A stretch of DNA of 64,000 bases, from assembly GCA_030765065.1 (NCBI GenBank), contig CM060990.1:214063290-214127289 (forward strand). Direction: 5' to 3'. The notes beneath the pieces were generated by a model, which searched no databases, had not been told where the DNA came from, and was given only the letters and a program-made list of their open reading frames with translations. Of this stretch, positions 1-12,600 are shown one piece after another; the stretch's first letter is position 1, and the number at the start of each line of letters is the position of its first letter. This DNA is from Deroplatys truncata (Eukaryota; Arthropoda; Insecta; Mantodea; Mantidae). The position numbers were made by a program, and so were the translations under genes.

Positions 1-398
1 AATCTATATACTAATTATTTTATTAAAAAATGCTGACTTTTGACACGTTTTTGTTTGTTGTTTCTCTCGCAGCTCCCTTGGTAATTCAGTGTCTTTTATA
101 GCTGCTTTCTTGTTCATTTTCAGGAAAATGTTTACATTTCCAAAATTTTCATTTACATTGCATGCCTTTGTGGCGGTGTTGATTGCATGTAAAGTGATCT
201 TAATCTATTTAAAATATGTATAATATCTTCCACAAATTGGCATGTTTGATAATAATAATACCCTTCTAATATGATAATATGTGACCTGCTTCCCCTATGA
301 TACATTGTTAATGATCGTTCTGTCCCTCTCGGACTTGTTAACTCAATTGAGTTGTTTGTCATTTTTTTATTTTTGTTTTATTTTTATGCTATACACAC
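1..398. other. intergenic, no gene seen
   Basis: AT-rich sequence with no coding pattern, RNA gene or repeat boundary that I recognise. It runs into the (TA)n tract that was the target of the first Gypsy insertion. Confidence 0.5.
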
Positions 399-399
399 A

Positions 400-442
<43 letters not shown>
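399..442. repeat. (TA)n microsatellite, Gypsy target site
   Basis: An alternating AT tract directly precedes the left LTR. The matching tract follows the right LTR from 9471, so the Gypsy element landed inside a (TA)n microsatellite. The 4-bp target duplication reads ATAT on both sides, which is uninformative within such a tract. Confidence 0.85.
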
Positions 443-445
<3 letters not shown>

Positions 446-897
446 CGTAACCTCTTACATTTTCAAAACTCACGGGGGGGTAGAGCATGGTACTGGAGTT
501 TAAAACATCACAAACTACACGAGGTCCGACGGGGCGAGCTCAACAAAGTTCCTAGAACACCTGAAACTTTCTAAAATATGCCTAAATTATTGTGCGGAAG
601 GAAAGAAGGATCTAGCTACATAATTAATCTACATAGTAAAAGTTTAGATGGTAGGGTTTAATGAAGATTAGATTTTATACATGTTACCTTCCGCTGACGG
701 AGCGTCCTCATTCACATGTCTGCACTGGTCGTTACGTTGGAAGAGACAGACTTAGCGTCAGACGCTTACTCAGAAGAACCGGTTTATCCCCCACTCTTAT
801 TACATCATTACGGGACTGTGTTGCCAGTTTTAAAATAGACCAAACAATGTTGCCATCCACAAATGTTACAATAGTATTACCACAACGAAATGCCACA
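443..897 (-). repeat. Gypsy 3' LTR (left copy)
   Basis: 455 bp, matching 9016-9470 almost base for base. On the minus strand it begins TGTGGCATTT and ends ACGACA. Just inside it, at 898-908 on the minus strand, the purine run CCAAGGGGAGA abuts the LTR start, which is the expected polypurine tract that primes plus-strand synthesis. This identifies the left copy as the 3' LTR. Confidence 0.95.
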
Positions 898-3405
898 TCT
901 CCCCTTGGCTACCCAAATCGTCGTCCCCGTCGAAGCAAGAAGGATTTTTTTAAACAAAATTACAAAAAAGGAAAGGACATACTTCACAAACTTATTACAA
1001 AAAAACAATATCTGGATATTTACAAAGGTAACAGGGAGCAGAAATGTCTTTCAAAGAAGAAGCTGAATATTTAAATGCTTATTAACATGTGTGTGAAGCT
1101 AATACAAACAGAATGGAGTCCCGAGTGCCACCGACGATACGTATCAAAATGTTATCTTGGCTATTTGAGTGCACCCCGCACACGCACAATATACATTGCT
1201 GCCACTGTAACACCCGCACTACACTGCGCTGCACCAAGTCTCAATGTAACTGTTCATGGTGGGACTTCCAACATCACCCACAACGAAGAAGTTTCAGCCG
1301 CAGACTCTTTGCTAACTGTTGATGCAAGTTGCTGATGATGTGGGGTGCAATCGCTGGCTTGGATTACCCCCCCCCCCCTAATAGTGGCCCCTTTTGCCAC
1401 ATACAGTGTAGTTAACGAGCAGGCAGCAGCTCTCCTTGGTGTATATGTGCAGCCACTGGCTTGTTTCTGTAGAGCAGGGTTATTCCGCAGTGGACACTCG
1501 TGCTCCGGAACCAGCAAAATCACTACAACATGAATTACAAATAGGTATAACTTGTGCTCCCAAAACATCATCATACATAGAATAAGAAAATAGTATGCCA
1601 TTTTAAATAATAAGAACAGAAAATGCCACAAATATGCCAAAGTTTACAAGCATTTAATCTTAGTACTGAGAAGAGAAAAAAAATTGGTTACGAATTGACA
1701 TAAAGACTGAATTTTTCAAAGGGGTCCAAGCCAAAATTTTACAACAAATGCTTAAGAATCAAAGTAAACAGACATAAAAGGGTCAGAATACATGAATATT
1801 ATGTCAATTATATCCATTGTTTACACATAATAACACAATACAAATATAGCAAATTATTTGGGATCCCAATATTAAATCTAACCAGCTGGTAAAACTAACA
1901 CAATAAATAAGTGCACTTATACCTACCTACCTACCTACCTACCTACCTACCTACCTACCTACCTACCTACCTACCTACCTACCTACCTAACTATCTACCT
2001 ACCTACCTACCCACCCACCCACCCACCCACCTACCCACCTACCCACCTACCCACCCACGCACCCACGCACCCACTCACCTACCCACCTATCCACCTACCT
2101 ACCTACCTACCTACAAAATCATTCATAATAACCATGTCTCAAATAATATATAACACTCACTGTAAACATTACTACATGCTTCAAAATATGCACCACATTA
2201 CATGCATCAAACTACAGATACTCATGCTTTACTCTCAATAACACAAATTCTCCTTCACATTACTATCTTTATCCTCCCATCCTTCTCATTAGCATCATCT
2301 TTGTGATCAACATCATCATTCCTATCATCGTTATCCTAGTTATCATCATCATCATCATCATCATCATCAGTAATTACTGAGAAAAGAAAATATTCACTGA
2401 TATGTCTCATTCAACTAGCCGCAAAATCAAAGATACCTGACATAGGCATAAACTGCACAAATCACATTAACATTTCAGGAATGACACAAATAATATAGCA
2501 TTACACTGTTGCATCTACATGTACAGAATCAAGATGAAGTTGGAAAATAGATGGTACTAAAACTTGTTGCATAAATAAAAAAATTATTCGCATTGCATTA
2601 CATCTCTTTTGTGAACACATCACACATGCTATACTGGGTACATTTCAGCAACACCAATATGCAAAACATCTCTCGAGTCGTCACAACAAATCTCCAGGTA
2701 CGTGTTAGCCTTCCTGAAAACTCAAACATTCAAACTTCAAGGGTACATTATAGCTATCCCATCGAAGCTGACAAACTCGTCACATCTCACTACCACCATC
2801 GGGGTTACTCTTTGGCACTCCCACCGAGGCAAATCTTCCATATACTACTCACATAACCTCACACACATACACAGAATTTATGCAATTACTTCTGCAAAGA
2901 AAGCTCACAGCATCATAATGAAACACCAAAATCAAGCCAAAAGTATGCAACAGAATAGAGGACATCATTACCAAATTATTACTTTCACATGTCACTCCTG
3001 GAAGTCAAAGGAAATTAAACACAGTACACATCAAACCAATAGAGTGCAGCATAAAATAACAAACCAAATAATCTCTATTGCCCAAAAGCAAAATCCCAAA
3101 TTTTTGTTACACAAAATGGTGACAAACTTTCAAATTAGCAAAACTTAAACTTCATTCCTGAAAATCAAAGCTTAATTAAGCATTGGTCATTAAAACAAAA
3201 ATTTAGCATACCTGTCTTCATTGTGAAAATTTCCAGTTGCTCAAAATATACATAGCACACTGTGGTACGCACAATGTGCACATACTTACACTTTGTTTTT
3301 CTTTTCTTTTTACCACAAAATTCCAGTGCAACTTTCCAATTTCTTGTAATACACATTTCATGCCAACATTAAGGCAAATATGATAATGAAAACAGCATCA
3401 CAATT
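898..3405 (-). other. long noncoding 3' region of the Gypsy element
   Basis: About 2.5 kb lies between the end of the integrase region and the 3' LTR. No envelope-like or other recognisable protein is seen on either strand. It contains a large (CCTA)n array (1921-2115), a short (ATC)n run (2341-2370) and a cysteine-rich antisense reading frame near 1089-1322 that I do not recognise. Part of it could be a later insertion, but I found no boundary repeats. Confidence 0.5.
1921..2115. repeat. (CCTA)n array with CCCA variants
   Basis: Nearly 200 bp of tetranucleotide repeat. It is pure ACCT at both ends and drifts to ACCC and ACGC units in the middle, which is typical slippage-driven decay. It lies inside the 3' region of the first Gypsy element. 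The nearby open frames of repeated Leu-Pro-Thr-Tyr are by-products of the repeat. Confidence 0.9.
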
Positions 3406-6400
3406 TACAGTCTATAGGGACCCACAGGATCATAGTAAGGGTAAAGGCATGACACATGAACACTCGGATGTTTGGTACGAGGAGCATGAGGTCGACCAAC
3501 AAGATAGGTAACAGGAGTGATCTGTTGGATAATTTCAAAAGGTCCAAAATATCTATGCAGCAACTTTGTACATTTACCTTTCTTTCTTATAGGAGTAAAA
3601 CTTTGACTAATTGACCTACATTATAAGCCACAACGTTATGTTTTACATCAAATGTTTCCGTTTGTTTCACTTGTTGTTTAGTAATGTTAGCAACAGCAAC
3701 CTCACGTGCCTTCTGAATCTCTTGTAAGGTTTGTTTCACAAAAAGGTCATTAGATGTAGCTTGTAGTTGAACCTGATTAGGTAAAGAAGGCTCCCGACCA
3801 TATATCAAGAAAAAGGGTGAGAATTTAGTAGACTGCTGAACACTTGAGTTATAAGAAAAAATTACATAGGGCAAAATTGAGTCCCAGTTCTTTTGGTTAG
3901 TGTCAACAAAATGGCTAAGCATATTCAAGAGGGTTTGATTGAATCTTTCAGTTAGTCCATTACAAGCTGGATGGTAAGCACTAGTAAAACTATAAGACAC
4001 AGAGAGATCTCAACAATTCTTGTGTCACTTCACTTAAGTAAACTGAGCCTCGATCGGACAACAAGGTAGCAGGGGCTCCATGCATACAGATGATATTATG
4101 TAGAATAAACTTAGCAACTTGTGGAATTGTTGCTGAAGAGAGCGACGCAGACTCGGCCCAGTGAGAAGCATACTCGGTTGCGACATTGATGTACTTGTGT
4201 CCAGAATTAGAATGTGGGAGAGGCCCAAGCAAATCAATACCCCACCGCTCGCCTACAGAATTAACAGGAATTGGTTGTAGCAAACCCGCTGGTATTTGAG
4301 TTTTAGGTCCGTTTCTGGTTTGACAACTGGGACAGGTACGCAGAAAGTGTTCAATATCTTTTTTCATCTCAATCCAATAATATCTGGAATGAATTTTGGC
4401 AAATGTCTTAGAAAAGCCTAAATGACCTGAAAGAGGATCATCATGACACGAAGATAGAGTTTCATGTTTCAGTGCCTCTGAAATAACCAACAGATGGAGA
4501 GGGCCAGTAGAGCCAGCATTTTTTCGGTAAAGAACACCTGATTTGAGAGTGTAAGTTGAAGTTTGTCTCTGAATTTTAGCAGGAGCTGACTGAGGATCAT
4601 TAAGAGCATCAATAAGCTGAAGTAACACATGATCTTGTTTCTGTTTGTCAGCAACTTCAACTGAAGACAATAAACATGTGGGAAGTTCCTCGAGCTGCTC
4701 AAGTTCACTTTCTTTGGGTTGCAACACAGGAAATTTCGATAAAGCATCAGCATCATGGTGTTTCTTACCAGATTTGTAGGAAATAGTATAATCAAATTCC
4801 TGTAATTTTAAACTCCATCGTGCCAGACGTCCAGTCAAGTCTTTCAAATTATTCAAATAGCAAAGGGAGTGATGATCAGATACAATATTGACCGTTTAGC
4901 CATATAAGAAACTGCGAAAGTGATTAAGCCCAAACAAAATGGCCAACAATTCCAACTCAGGAACACTATAGTTACGTTCACATTTAGATAATGTCTTCGA
5001 AGCATAGCCCACTGGTTTCAACACATTATCAATCTTTTGATATAAAACAGAAGCAACCCCTATTCCACTGGCATCAGAATGTAATTCAGTATATGCACCA
5101 GGAGTATAGTGAGCTAAGACAGGGGTAGAGACTAATGAGTCTTTCAACTTTTGAAATGCAGCTTGCTGATCAGTTCCCCAACCAAAACTTTGATCTTTCC
5201 GAGTCAATTGGATAAGTGGTTGAGCAATCTTTGCATAATTTCTGATGAATTTCCTGTAAAAATTAAACAAGCCCAAAATTTCCTTACATCTCTGACATGA
5301 CGGGGCAAATTTGAATGGAAATTACTTTATCAGAATCAGGAGAAATACCATCCTTGGAGATTCAAAGCCTAAGAGCTTAATTTTTGCATAGCAAAGAAAC
5401 ACTTTTCTGGTTTGAGTTTAAATTTATGGTGATCCAGGCGTTGAAAAACAGCTTCAAGATTTTATAACAACTCGTCAAAAGTTTTAGCAAAAACGACAAT
5501 ATCATACAAATATGAAATTGCCTTTTTAAAATTAAGATCACCTAATAACTTGTCTGCTGTGTAACTGAAGAATCTAGGAGCATTCGCCAGTCCAAAACTT
5601 AAGTGCGTAAATTGATATTGACCTTGAAAAGTAACAAAATAAGTAAATTTCTGACTATCCTCTGCAATAGGTACTTGAAAATATGCTGACAACAAATCTA
5701 ATGAGACAAACCATTTAGCCTCCCCCAGATAACTTGACAAATCATCTATCAATGGCAAAGGGAAAGAGGTGGTTTCTGTAAGAGCATTGAATTTCCTGTA
5801 ATCGACTCAAAACCGCATGGAACCATCTTTCTTTTTTACTTACACAACAGGAGAAGCCCAAGAGGACTGTGATTCCTTAATAATTCCAGCATCTTGCATT
5901 TCCTTAACTTGTTCAGCAATTATTTCTTTTTGTTTATGAGGAACTCTGTAAGGTCTTTGTTTATTTGATTTAGAGTCATTTATTTTAATATCAAATTCAG
6001 CAACATCAGTGGTACCAAGTTCTTGCAATGTGGTGGCAAAAAGATGACTATATTTCAACAACAATGAATGCAACTCAGCTTTTTGAGTGTCTGGTAATTA
6101 ACCATTTACATTAAAATTAAAATTTGAAGCTGGCATAGGGGTAACATCTGTTGAAGACACAGAATTACTTTGAACTAGTGCAACATCATAAGCTTTAGCT
6201 AAAACTGTATTAGCAAATAGTGTTTGTGGAACTGCAGTGTTATTATGAACTGGTATAGTTACTTCAGATGCAGAATGACACAACAATGGTGGAATTGAGA
6301 GATTTTTCTTCCGCATAATGCTGACAGCAAGTTCAAACATAACCTCATTACTGTTTTCTGACGAGGGTTGAACTGTTACATAGCACATAGATAAAGGTGG

Positions 6401-6835
6401 AATTTTCACATCATTCACAACTGCCACTTTAATACCAGAGTCATTACATTCTTTATCTTGCAAAGGATTCACTGCCATGTCAACAAAAGGACCTTGTACC
6501 TGGTGAATTGGTATAGTAAAAGAATTATCCTCGGAAGAATTCAATGTTATTAAATTTTGTGCATAGTCAATTACGACACCATGAGCATGTAAAAAGTCAT
6601 TGCCTAAAATTAAATCATGGGAAAGATGTTTTACAACTAACACATCTTCCTGAAGAAGAACATCATTAATATGAAATTTCAAAAGAGTGTGGTAAGGTGC
6701 ATCAAGTAATTTGTTACCTGCAGTTCTAAGTAGCATCCCTATGGGTTTCAATGTAGACAGATCAATAATATAGGCAGCATTTACAATACTAACTGTGCTT
6801 CCTGTGTCAAGCAAGATGGAAACTTCCGTCTGGGC
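3406..6835 (-). pseudogene. Gypsy pol region: protease, RT, RNase H, integrase
   Basis: On the minus strand, in order: a retroviral-type aspartic protease with LDTGST near 6800, then a reverse transcriptase stretch around 5460-6075. Next comes RNase H around 4900-5280 (group beginning ELHSDASGIG). Integrase at about 3590-4860 has an HHCC zinc finger (HLGFSKTF...CPSCQTRNG) and the core around GIDLLGPL. The sequence YHPACNGLTERFNQ is the usual Gypsy integrase motif. The polyprotein would copy element RNA into DNA and insert it. It is broken in several places, and I describe it only as a fossil. Confidence 0.9.
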
Positions 6836-8001
6836 AATACGACCAAGGACTTGTAAGATCTGACCTGATAAGGCAGCAATATCCTGTTGAGGTATAGCTG
6901 CACTGGTGGGCGGTGGTGATGCCGCTAAGTCTCCTCGTAAGAGGCAAGGCGCCAGTCGTTTTTTGACTGTGGAAAACGGCTGCGACAGGAACGAGTCAGG
7001 TGGCCCCGTCTGTTACATCTATAGCAGGTGATAGATGAGTCCCGCTGGTCCATGTCAGATGATCGTGGAAGCTGTGAAGATCTCTGCGAAGATGGTACAG
7101 CAGGTGGTAACTGAAACTGATTTACTTTGTTACATAAATGTTCCACACGATCAATCAGCTGTTTCATGGGATCGACAGGTACGTCCCCAAGAGAAGTAGC
7201 ATGTGGTAATTGACCAGTAGCCGGAAAAGTAAGAACAGGAACAGATGTTGAATTAGTCACAGAAGTAGATGGTGTAAACCTTGCAGCCTGTGATTGAGCA
7301 GACACTAGCTGTTAGCGGTTCTGCATATAAAATTGTGCCTTGTCAACTCGTCGAATTATTTGCATTACGTCGTCAACAGTGCGAGGATTTAATGGTAGCA
7401 GTGCATGTACATAGAGAGGTTTAAGACCTTTAAGCAGGTGTTTCATTTATTCCAACTGAGACATATCTGGATTTACTTGATCACACAGTGATAACACATC
7501 ATAGATATAATTAATGACAGGCTCATCATCTAACTGCACACGCTGTCTGAGATGCCACTCTGGTTAGTCATCTGAAAAGCATTTAGGAACTGCGAAGTCA
7601 GGCAAAGCCAATCATAGCGAGGATGCCGGTGGCGAAAAGTTTGAAACCACATGCAGCAGTATCTTTCAAGTAACATGGAAAACATTTCAATTTCATCTCA
7701 TCAGACCAACCATTAGCAGCAGCGAACATTTCAAAATTTGGAGGAACTCGTATGCTGATAACTTACTGGAATTCTCAAAATAAGAGGGTTCAATGACCGG
7801 TCTACACACAGCTGACTGCATTGTGCTCGCCGAAACAGGCGGATTAGGCATTACTGATAACAATTGAGTAACATCAGGTGTACTAGTGCTAGAAATAGAT
7901 TCTTCATCACTATGCTCACTAACTGGTGCAATGACCACATCAGACTTTTGCGTAGTACGTCGCTTAGGCATTGTGACAGCACAAAACAAGGATAACCTCA
8001 A
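6836..8001 (-). pseudogene. Gypsy gag region with CCHC knuckle
   Basis: This region lies upstream of the protease on the minus strand. Its downstream part carries a retroviral zinc knuckle, CYRCNRRGHLTRSC, which binds RNA during particle assembly in this family. Its upstream end has a basic start (MPKRRTTQKSD) followed by an acidic, serine-rich stretch. The capsid-like middle is decayed. The call rests on position, the knuckle and the adjacent protease. It is broken. Confidence 0.8.
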
Positions 8002-9015
8002 CCAGTAAATGAGAAAAAATATGAAAGATCAACATTACAGATTACAACAAATTAAGCACTTATATCACCACATGAGTTCAACTAGGAATACCAAAACGTA
8101 GCCAGCTAAGAACCAATACCAGTAATACTATAATTAAGCGCCCGCGGCGAAATATTAGGGGACTACACCAGTATATTGTTTACAAAGACTTGACACGCAA
8201 GCCACTTGAATACAAGTCCAGGGTTTCAAAACAGAAAATACACATGAGCACAGAAAAAAAAGATTAGCAAAACTGATGTCTTCAACGAGGAAACTCAAAC
8301 TGGAAGTTAAAAAAAATTAAGTCACACCTACTGTGACTAGCGCTCAAATTATTCCATGTAAAGCAAACAAATGCCATACACCACCTAGTTTATGCGTACC
8401 TGAGCACGATGCACAAATATGATTTTTTTTAAATAGATGCAACTCACTCCACTTTTTTCTCCTCTTTTTTATACACACACGCAACTTGATACACAAAACA
8501 CGTGAACTGTAAAAGATTTGCTTCACATTCCAGAATTGTTGCTGAAGAGTCAAACCATGCAAAGATTAGGCAACAAAACGCAACACCAGCTAACACGTGG
8601 CAACCACATTATTAAAGTTTAAAATATCACTAAAACTTCCACAATTCACAAAAAACATAAATTTAGAAAGAACAGTGCAAACGTTTTTTCATAGAAACAG
8701 AATATAAACAATGGTAAGGGGAAGAATGAAGCCAAAAATTAACGAGGTCCGCCAACACGAAGACAATGTAAAAATTTTAAAGTGAGCTCAAAATAAAGAT
8801 CCAAACGCGGGACTTTTAAAGAAATACTTTTAGATAAATTTAGAACACAAAACCACAATTTTCAAATAGAAACCCTTACCATTAAGCCAAAACTTAGGAG
8901 TTATATGTTCCAACGTACACGTGGGGGCCCAAAATACGTAAACTACATTTCAGGCTAAGAGAAAAACAAAATTTGCGCTTCAAAATCTCAAAATACCCGG
9001 CGACTCACGCCAAGT
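8002..9015 (-). other. Gypsy 5' leader with primer-binding site
   Basis: About 1 kb of noncoding sequence separates the gag region from the 5' LTR. Two bases inside the LTR, the minus strand reads TTGGCGTGAGTCGCCGGG (about 8996-9013). Starting with TGG, it fits a primer-binding site for a tRNA ending in CCA. I did not assign the tRNA. Nothing else is seen here. Confidence 0.6.
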
Positions 9016-9470
9016 TGTCGTAGCCTCTTACATTTTCAAAACTCACGGGGGGTAGAGCATGGTACCGGAGTTTAAAACAACACAAACTACACGAGGTCCG
9101 ACGGGGCGAGCTCAACAAAGTTCCTAGAACACCTGAAACTTTCTAAAAATATGCCTAAATCATTGTGTGGAAGGAAAGAAGGATCTAGGTACATAAATAA
9201 TCTACATAGTAAAAGTTTAGATGGTAGGGTTTAATGAAGATTAGATTTTATACATGTTACCTTCCGCTGACGGAGTGTCCTCATTCACATGTCTGCACTG
9301 GTCGTTACGTTGGAAGAGACAGACTTAGCGTCAGACGCTTACTCAGAAGAACCGGTTTATCCCCCACTCTTATTACATCATTACGGGACTGTGTTTCCAG
9401 TTTTAAAATAGACCAAACAATGTTGCCATCAACAAATGTTACAATAGTATTACCACAACCAAATGCCACA
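9016..9470 (-). repeat. Gypsy 5' LTR (right copy)
   Basis: 455 bp, the direct-repeat partner of 443-897, with identical TGT...ACA termini and the same length. It is followed by (TA)n from 9471. As the 5' LTR it would have carried the element's promoter. The two copies differ at roughly 13 positions by eye. Confidence 0.95.
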
Positions 9471-9642
9471 ATATATATATATATATATTGTGGCATATAT
9501 ATATATCGCTTAAGTTTTATACCTGAAATAAGATCTGTTTTACAACTTCTCATGTAATAAGAGACATTGCCTGCGGTGCATTACGGGACATTTTACCGCA
9601 TCATGTGTTAGTCGATCGGTACGGTTTTTGTAAGGCTAGATT

Positions 9643-12600
9643 CTACCTACGAATAATCTTTAGTGTGCGTGGATTTTGTAGTTTGAAGGAGCGGTCACTC
9701 AGTTGTTTGCATACTTTTGGCGGCCCGTGCCACATCAAGTGTAGTTTGTTAGATTCCTTCTTGAGGAGGGATGATTTATGGTGTGCCCTGTATAATACCA
9801 TATCTCCCTGTTCCGGATTCCATACTTTGTTATGTCTTTTCTTGTGTTTATTTCTTTGCTCTGTGCGTCTCTTGATAAGGTCATAAGCTTGTTTTATTTT
9901 GTCTTTCTGCATGGCCTCGGTGCTGCTTATGGCTGGCGACATCCCCGCTATGAGGTCATTAGCCTATTGTCTTGGTGTTATCAGGTATTATGAAGGTGTT
10001 CAAGTGGCGGACATCGATAGTTATTCTGGTTTTACCCAAGCTCTTTGCAACTACACACAGAGGATTCATATACCGGGAGTTTGAAGGTTGTATATTTTTT
10101 GTTCTATCATTTCCTGAATTGTTGTGTTTACTGCCTCCTGTAGATTGAGGGATATGTTCCTACACTCGTATTTCTATGGGGAAGCTGGTTTAATTTCAAA
10201 TAAGTATTCAAAACTGCTGCACCATCCTGTTTTTCCTGAGAATGCTGCTCTATTCTCCCACAGGATTTTTGTTAATGTTTGTTTCTGTTCCTGCCTGAGG
10301 GCTGAAATACAATTGACCTTGACCTCTATCCTCTCCCTGATTTGTATTTCCGGCTCTCCCTACAGGTGTTTCTCTACATTACTGTTAAGTGAGTCGTAGG
10401 GCCAGATTGCATCTTCACCCCTGACGTTCTAAATAATTACCTTTCCTTTCTTCATCCTCATTATATTCCTTGACACTCCTTTCGTCGAGATAATCTACTT
10501 CCTCATTCTCATTAAATTCTTCATCTACCTCCACTTGTGTTAGGCAAATTTCATCACCCATTCCAATTACCTCACGAAAAACAGTTTTTGATGAACGTCT
10601 TCTTCATCCTCTGTTAAGTGCGGTGTGTTACCAGTCAATTGAAGAAAATGTGTGCTGATTATGGTATTGTGAGTTTTTGTCAATGTCTCTTTTGTGTTAC
10701 AATTAATGCTAGCCCTAACTTCACGTAATAAGTCACTACCAATTAATATTTGTCACTAAATGCGACACGACAAGGAAAATATGTTCTAGCTCTATAACGT
10801 TGATGCTGAAAGGTATTATTACGTGTTGTATTCGGGTCTTCTTCAGCCCAATGGCTAAAATGGCATAAACATTTTTAACTGGGAGTGACTGTAACTTTGT
10901 TCCACTTTATAAAATATGGTTATAGAATTCAAGGCTGCACAAGGAAGCCATGGCTCCCAAATCTACTATTTCCTGAAATGCTTCGCCTCCTATGTATAGT
11001 GTTACCTGTGGTGAGTCTGTAATGTCTCTCCATCTGTCTTCTGTAATGTTATAGGCTTTTGTTTGCTTTTGTGTAATGTTATGATTATTCTCTGTGTTGA
11101 AAAGAGTTAGGGCCCCACAGACGGGAATTCATCTTGAACCCGTTCTAGTTTAACGCTGTTGTGTTGGTGGTGTCGGAACCGGATGCGCTACCGCGCATGT
11201 TGTCCTGCTGCGTTGCCCTATTGATCTCACGGCTAATCCATGTCTGCTTTTTAATGGTACCAGTTTGTTGTCCCTGTGATGTTCATTTCTCATGGCGCTA
11301 ATGCGCGTATTACTTTCTACTTGCGGCCGGTGATTGTCATATGGCCATTGTGGTGCGTCCACATTGTACCTTGGGCGGCCCTGTGTGCTATGTGTTTGTC
11401 ACCTCGGAGGGCTCTGTCTCATGTCGGGACGGGGTTCGATGTTTTGATTTCCTGAGGGGCTGCCTCCCCAATGTGTGCGTTGTCGGCGTTGTCCCTTTAC
11501 GCGCACATAGTTTATATAATGCTGTTTGGAGCTATCTCTGAGGGGGGCCCGGGGAAATGGGTTGTCGCCCCTGTGATTGGGGTAATGTTTGCCGCTGTTT
11601 ACATACCTGTCGTGATGCTGATAGGATGGTACTCTGATATGTGGGTTGTGCCTTCAACCCACTGAAATTGTTAGTCGATGCACTAATTTCGGAGCTACCG
11701 CTCTGTTGAGCTTTTTAAATTTATGGACGCACTTTAACTACTATGGTCCTTAGCGTCCCAATCTATGTTGGGCGTGAAAGACGGTAATTTTGCCCAGAGG
11801 CCTCTTTATAAAGCTTGAGGTTCTTTACGTGCCGTAAATCTACGACACGGGACATCCGGCTTTACTTCCCTTCCGAAGGAATCCATGCTAAGGATTTTTA
11901 CGCCCGAGAAACTCCATCGTCCTCCGCCGGGTTTGAACCCGCGACCTTGGGAACTAGAGGCTAGCACGGTACCACTAGTCCACGGAGGACGACCCGCTTT
12001 GTTGACCCTGTAATGGTGTTACTAGTTCCAGTGCTTCTGCGATTGTTGTCGCACGTGCTACTACGATGTTATTCCTAATGTTGTCTGGAAAGTGTCGCAC
12101 AATTAGTTGTACAAATTCTGTTTCATGCATTGGTGAATCTAATACCAAGCTCTGTTGCGCTAGGTTTAAAAATTAATCTATTAGTGTTTGTCCACGCCCT
12201 GGTACATATTTTCCGCTGTTTATTCTGATACGGACCGCGCATTGTGTAGTTGTGTTCCAGTATTTTGATAAGAATAAGTTTTTAAAGTCGCTGTAGGTGG
12301 CGTGGTCGCCGATCGCTAAGCGAAACCAATAAAGTGCCCGCCCTTGGAGCCCCTTTTTGACTATGAGAAGTTTCAAAGTCTCCGGTACCTGTTTGAGATC
12401 AAAATATGAGTCTAGATCCATGATGTATAGTTTGACATTGTCCCTGATGTCATTGAATTGTGGTACCACAATTTCATTCAAGAGGTTTTAATGCACAGGG
12501 TAAGCATTTGAATATGTAGAATCCTCATGAGCTGCACCTGAAGATCGGGTTTGCGGTGACGCAAGCGGCAAATATGCTGCGTTTTGCGATCCCGCTGTAC

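Larger units (their letters stand above)
443..9470 (-). mobile_element. Gypsy-type LTR retrotransposon, broken copy
   Basis: A 9.03-kb element is bounded by two direct 455-bp LTRs with TGT...ACA ends and by ATAT on both sides. Read on the minus strand, its order is LTR, primer-binding site, gag with a CCHC knuckle, protease, reverse transcriptase, RNase H, integrase, a long noncoding 3' region, purine tract, LTR. This is the Ty3/Gypsy order, because integrase lies after RNase H. No envelope gene is evident. The reading frames are broken in roughly ten places, so this is a fossil. The two LTRs differ at about 13 positions by eye (about 97% identical), suggesting an insertion a few million years old at ordinary insect neutral rates; that age is only an estimate. 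Confidence 0.95.

Noticed and set aside
399-442. TATA promoter elements in the (TA)n tract
   Set aside because: It is a long dinucleotide repeat, so TATA matches are uninformative.
1911-2153. Open frame of repeated Leu-Pro-Thr-Tyr
   Set aside because: It is only the (CCTA)n microsatellite read in one frame.
11936-11993. A stand-alone tRNA gene on the minus strand
   Set aside because: The A and B boxes are present, but the sequence continues into a SINE body, is flanked by a target duplication, and no clean cloverleaf was drawn. It is the SINE head.
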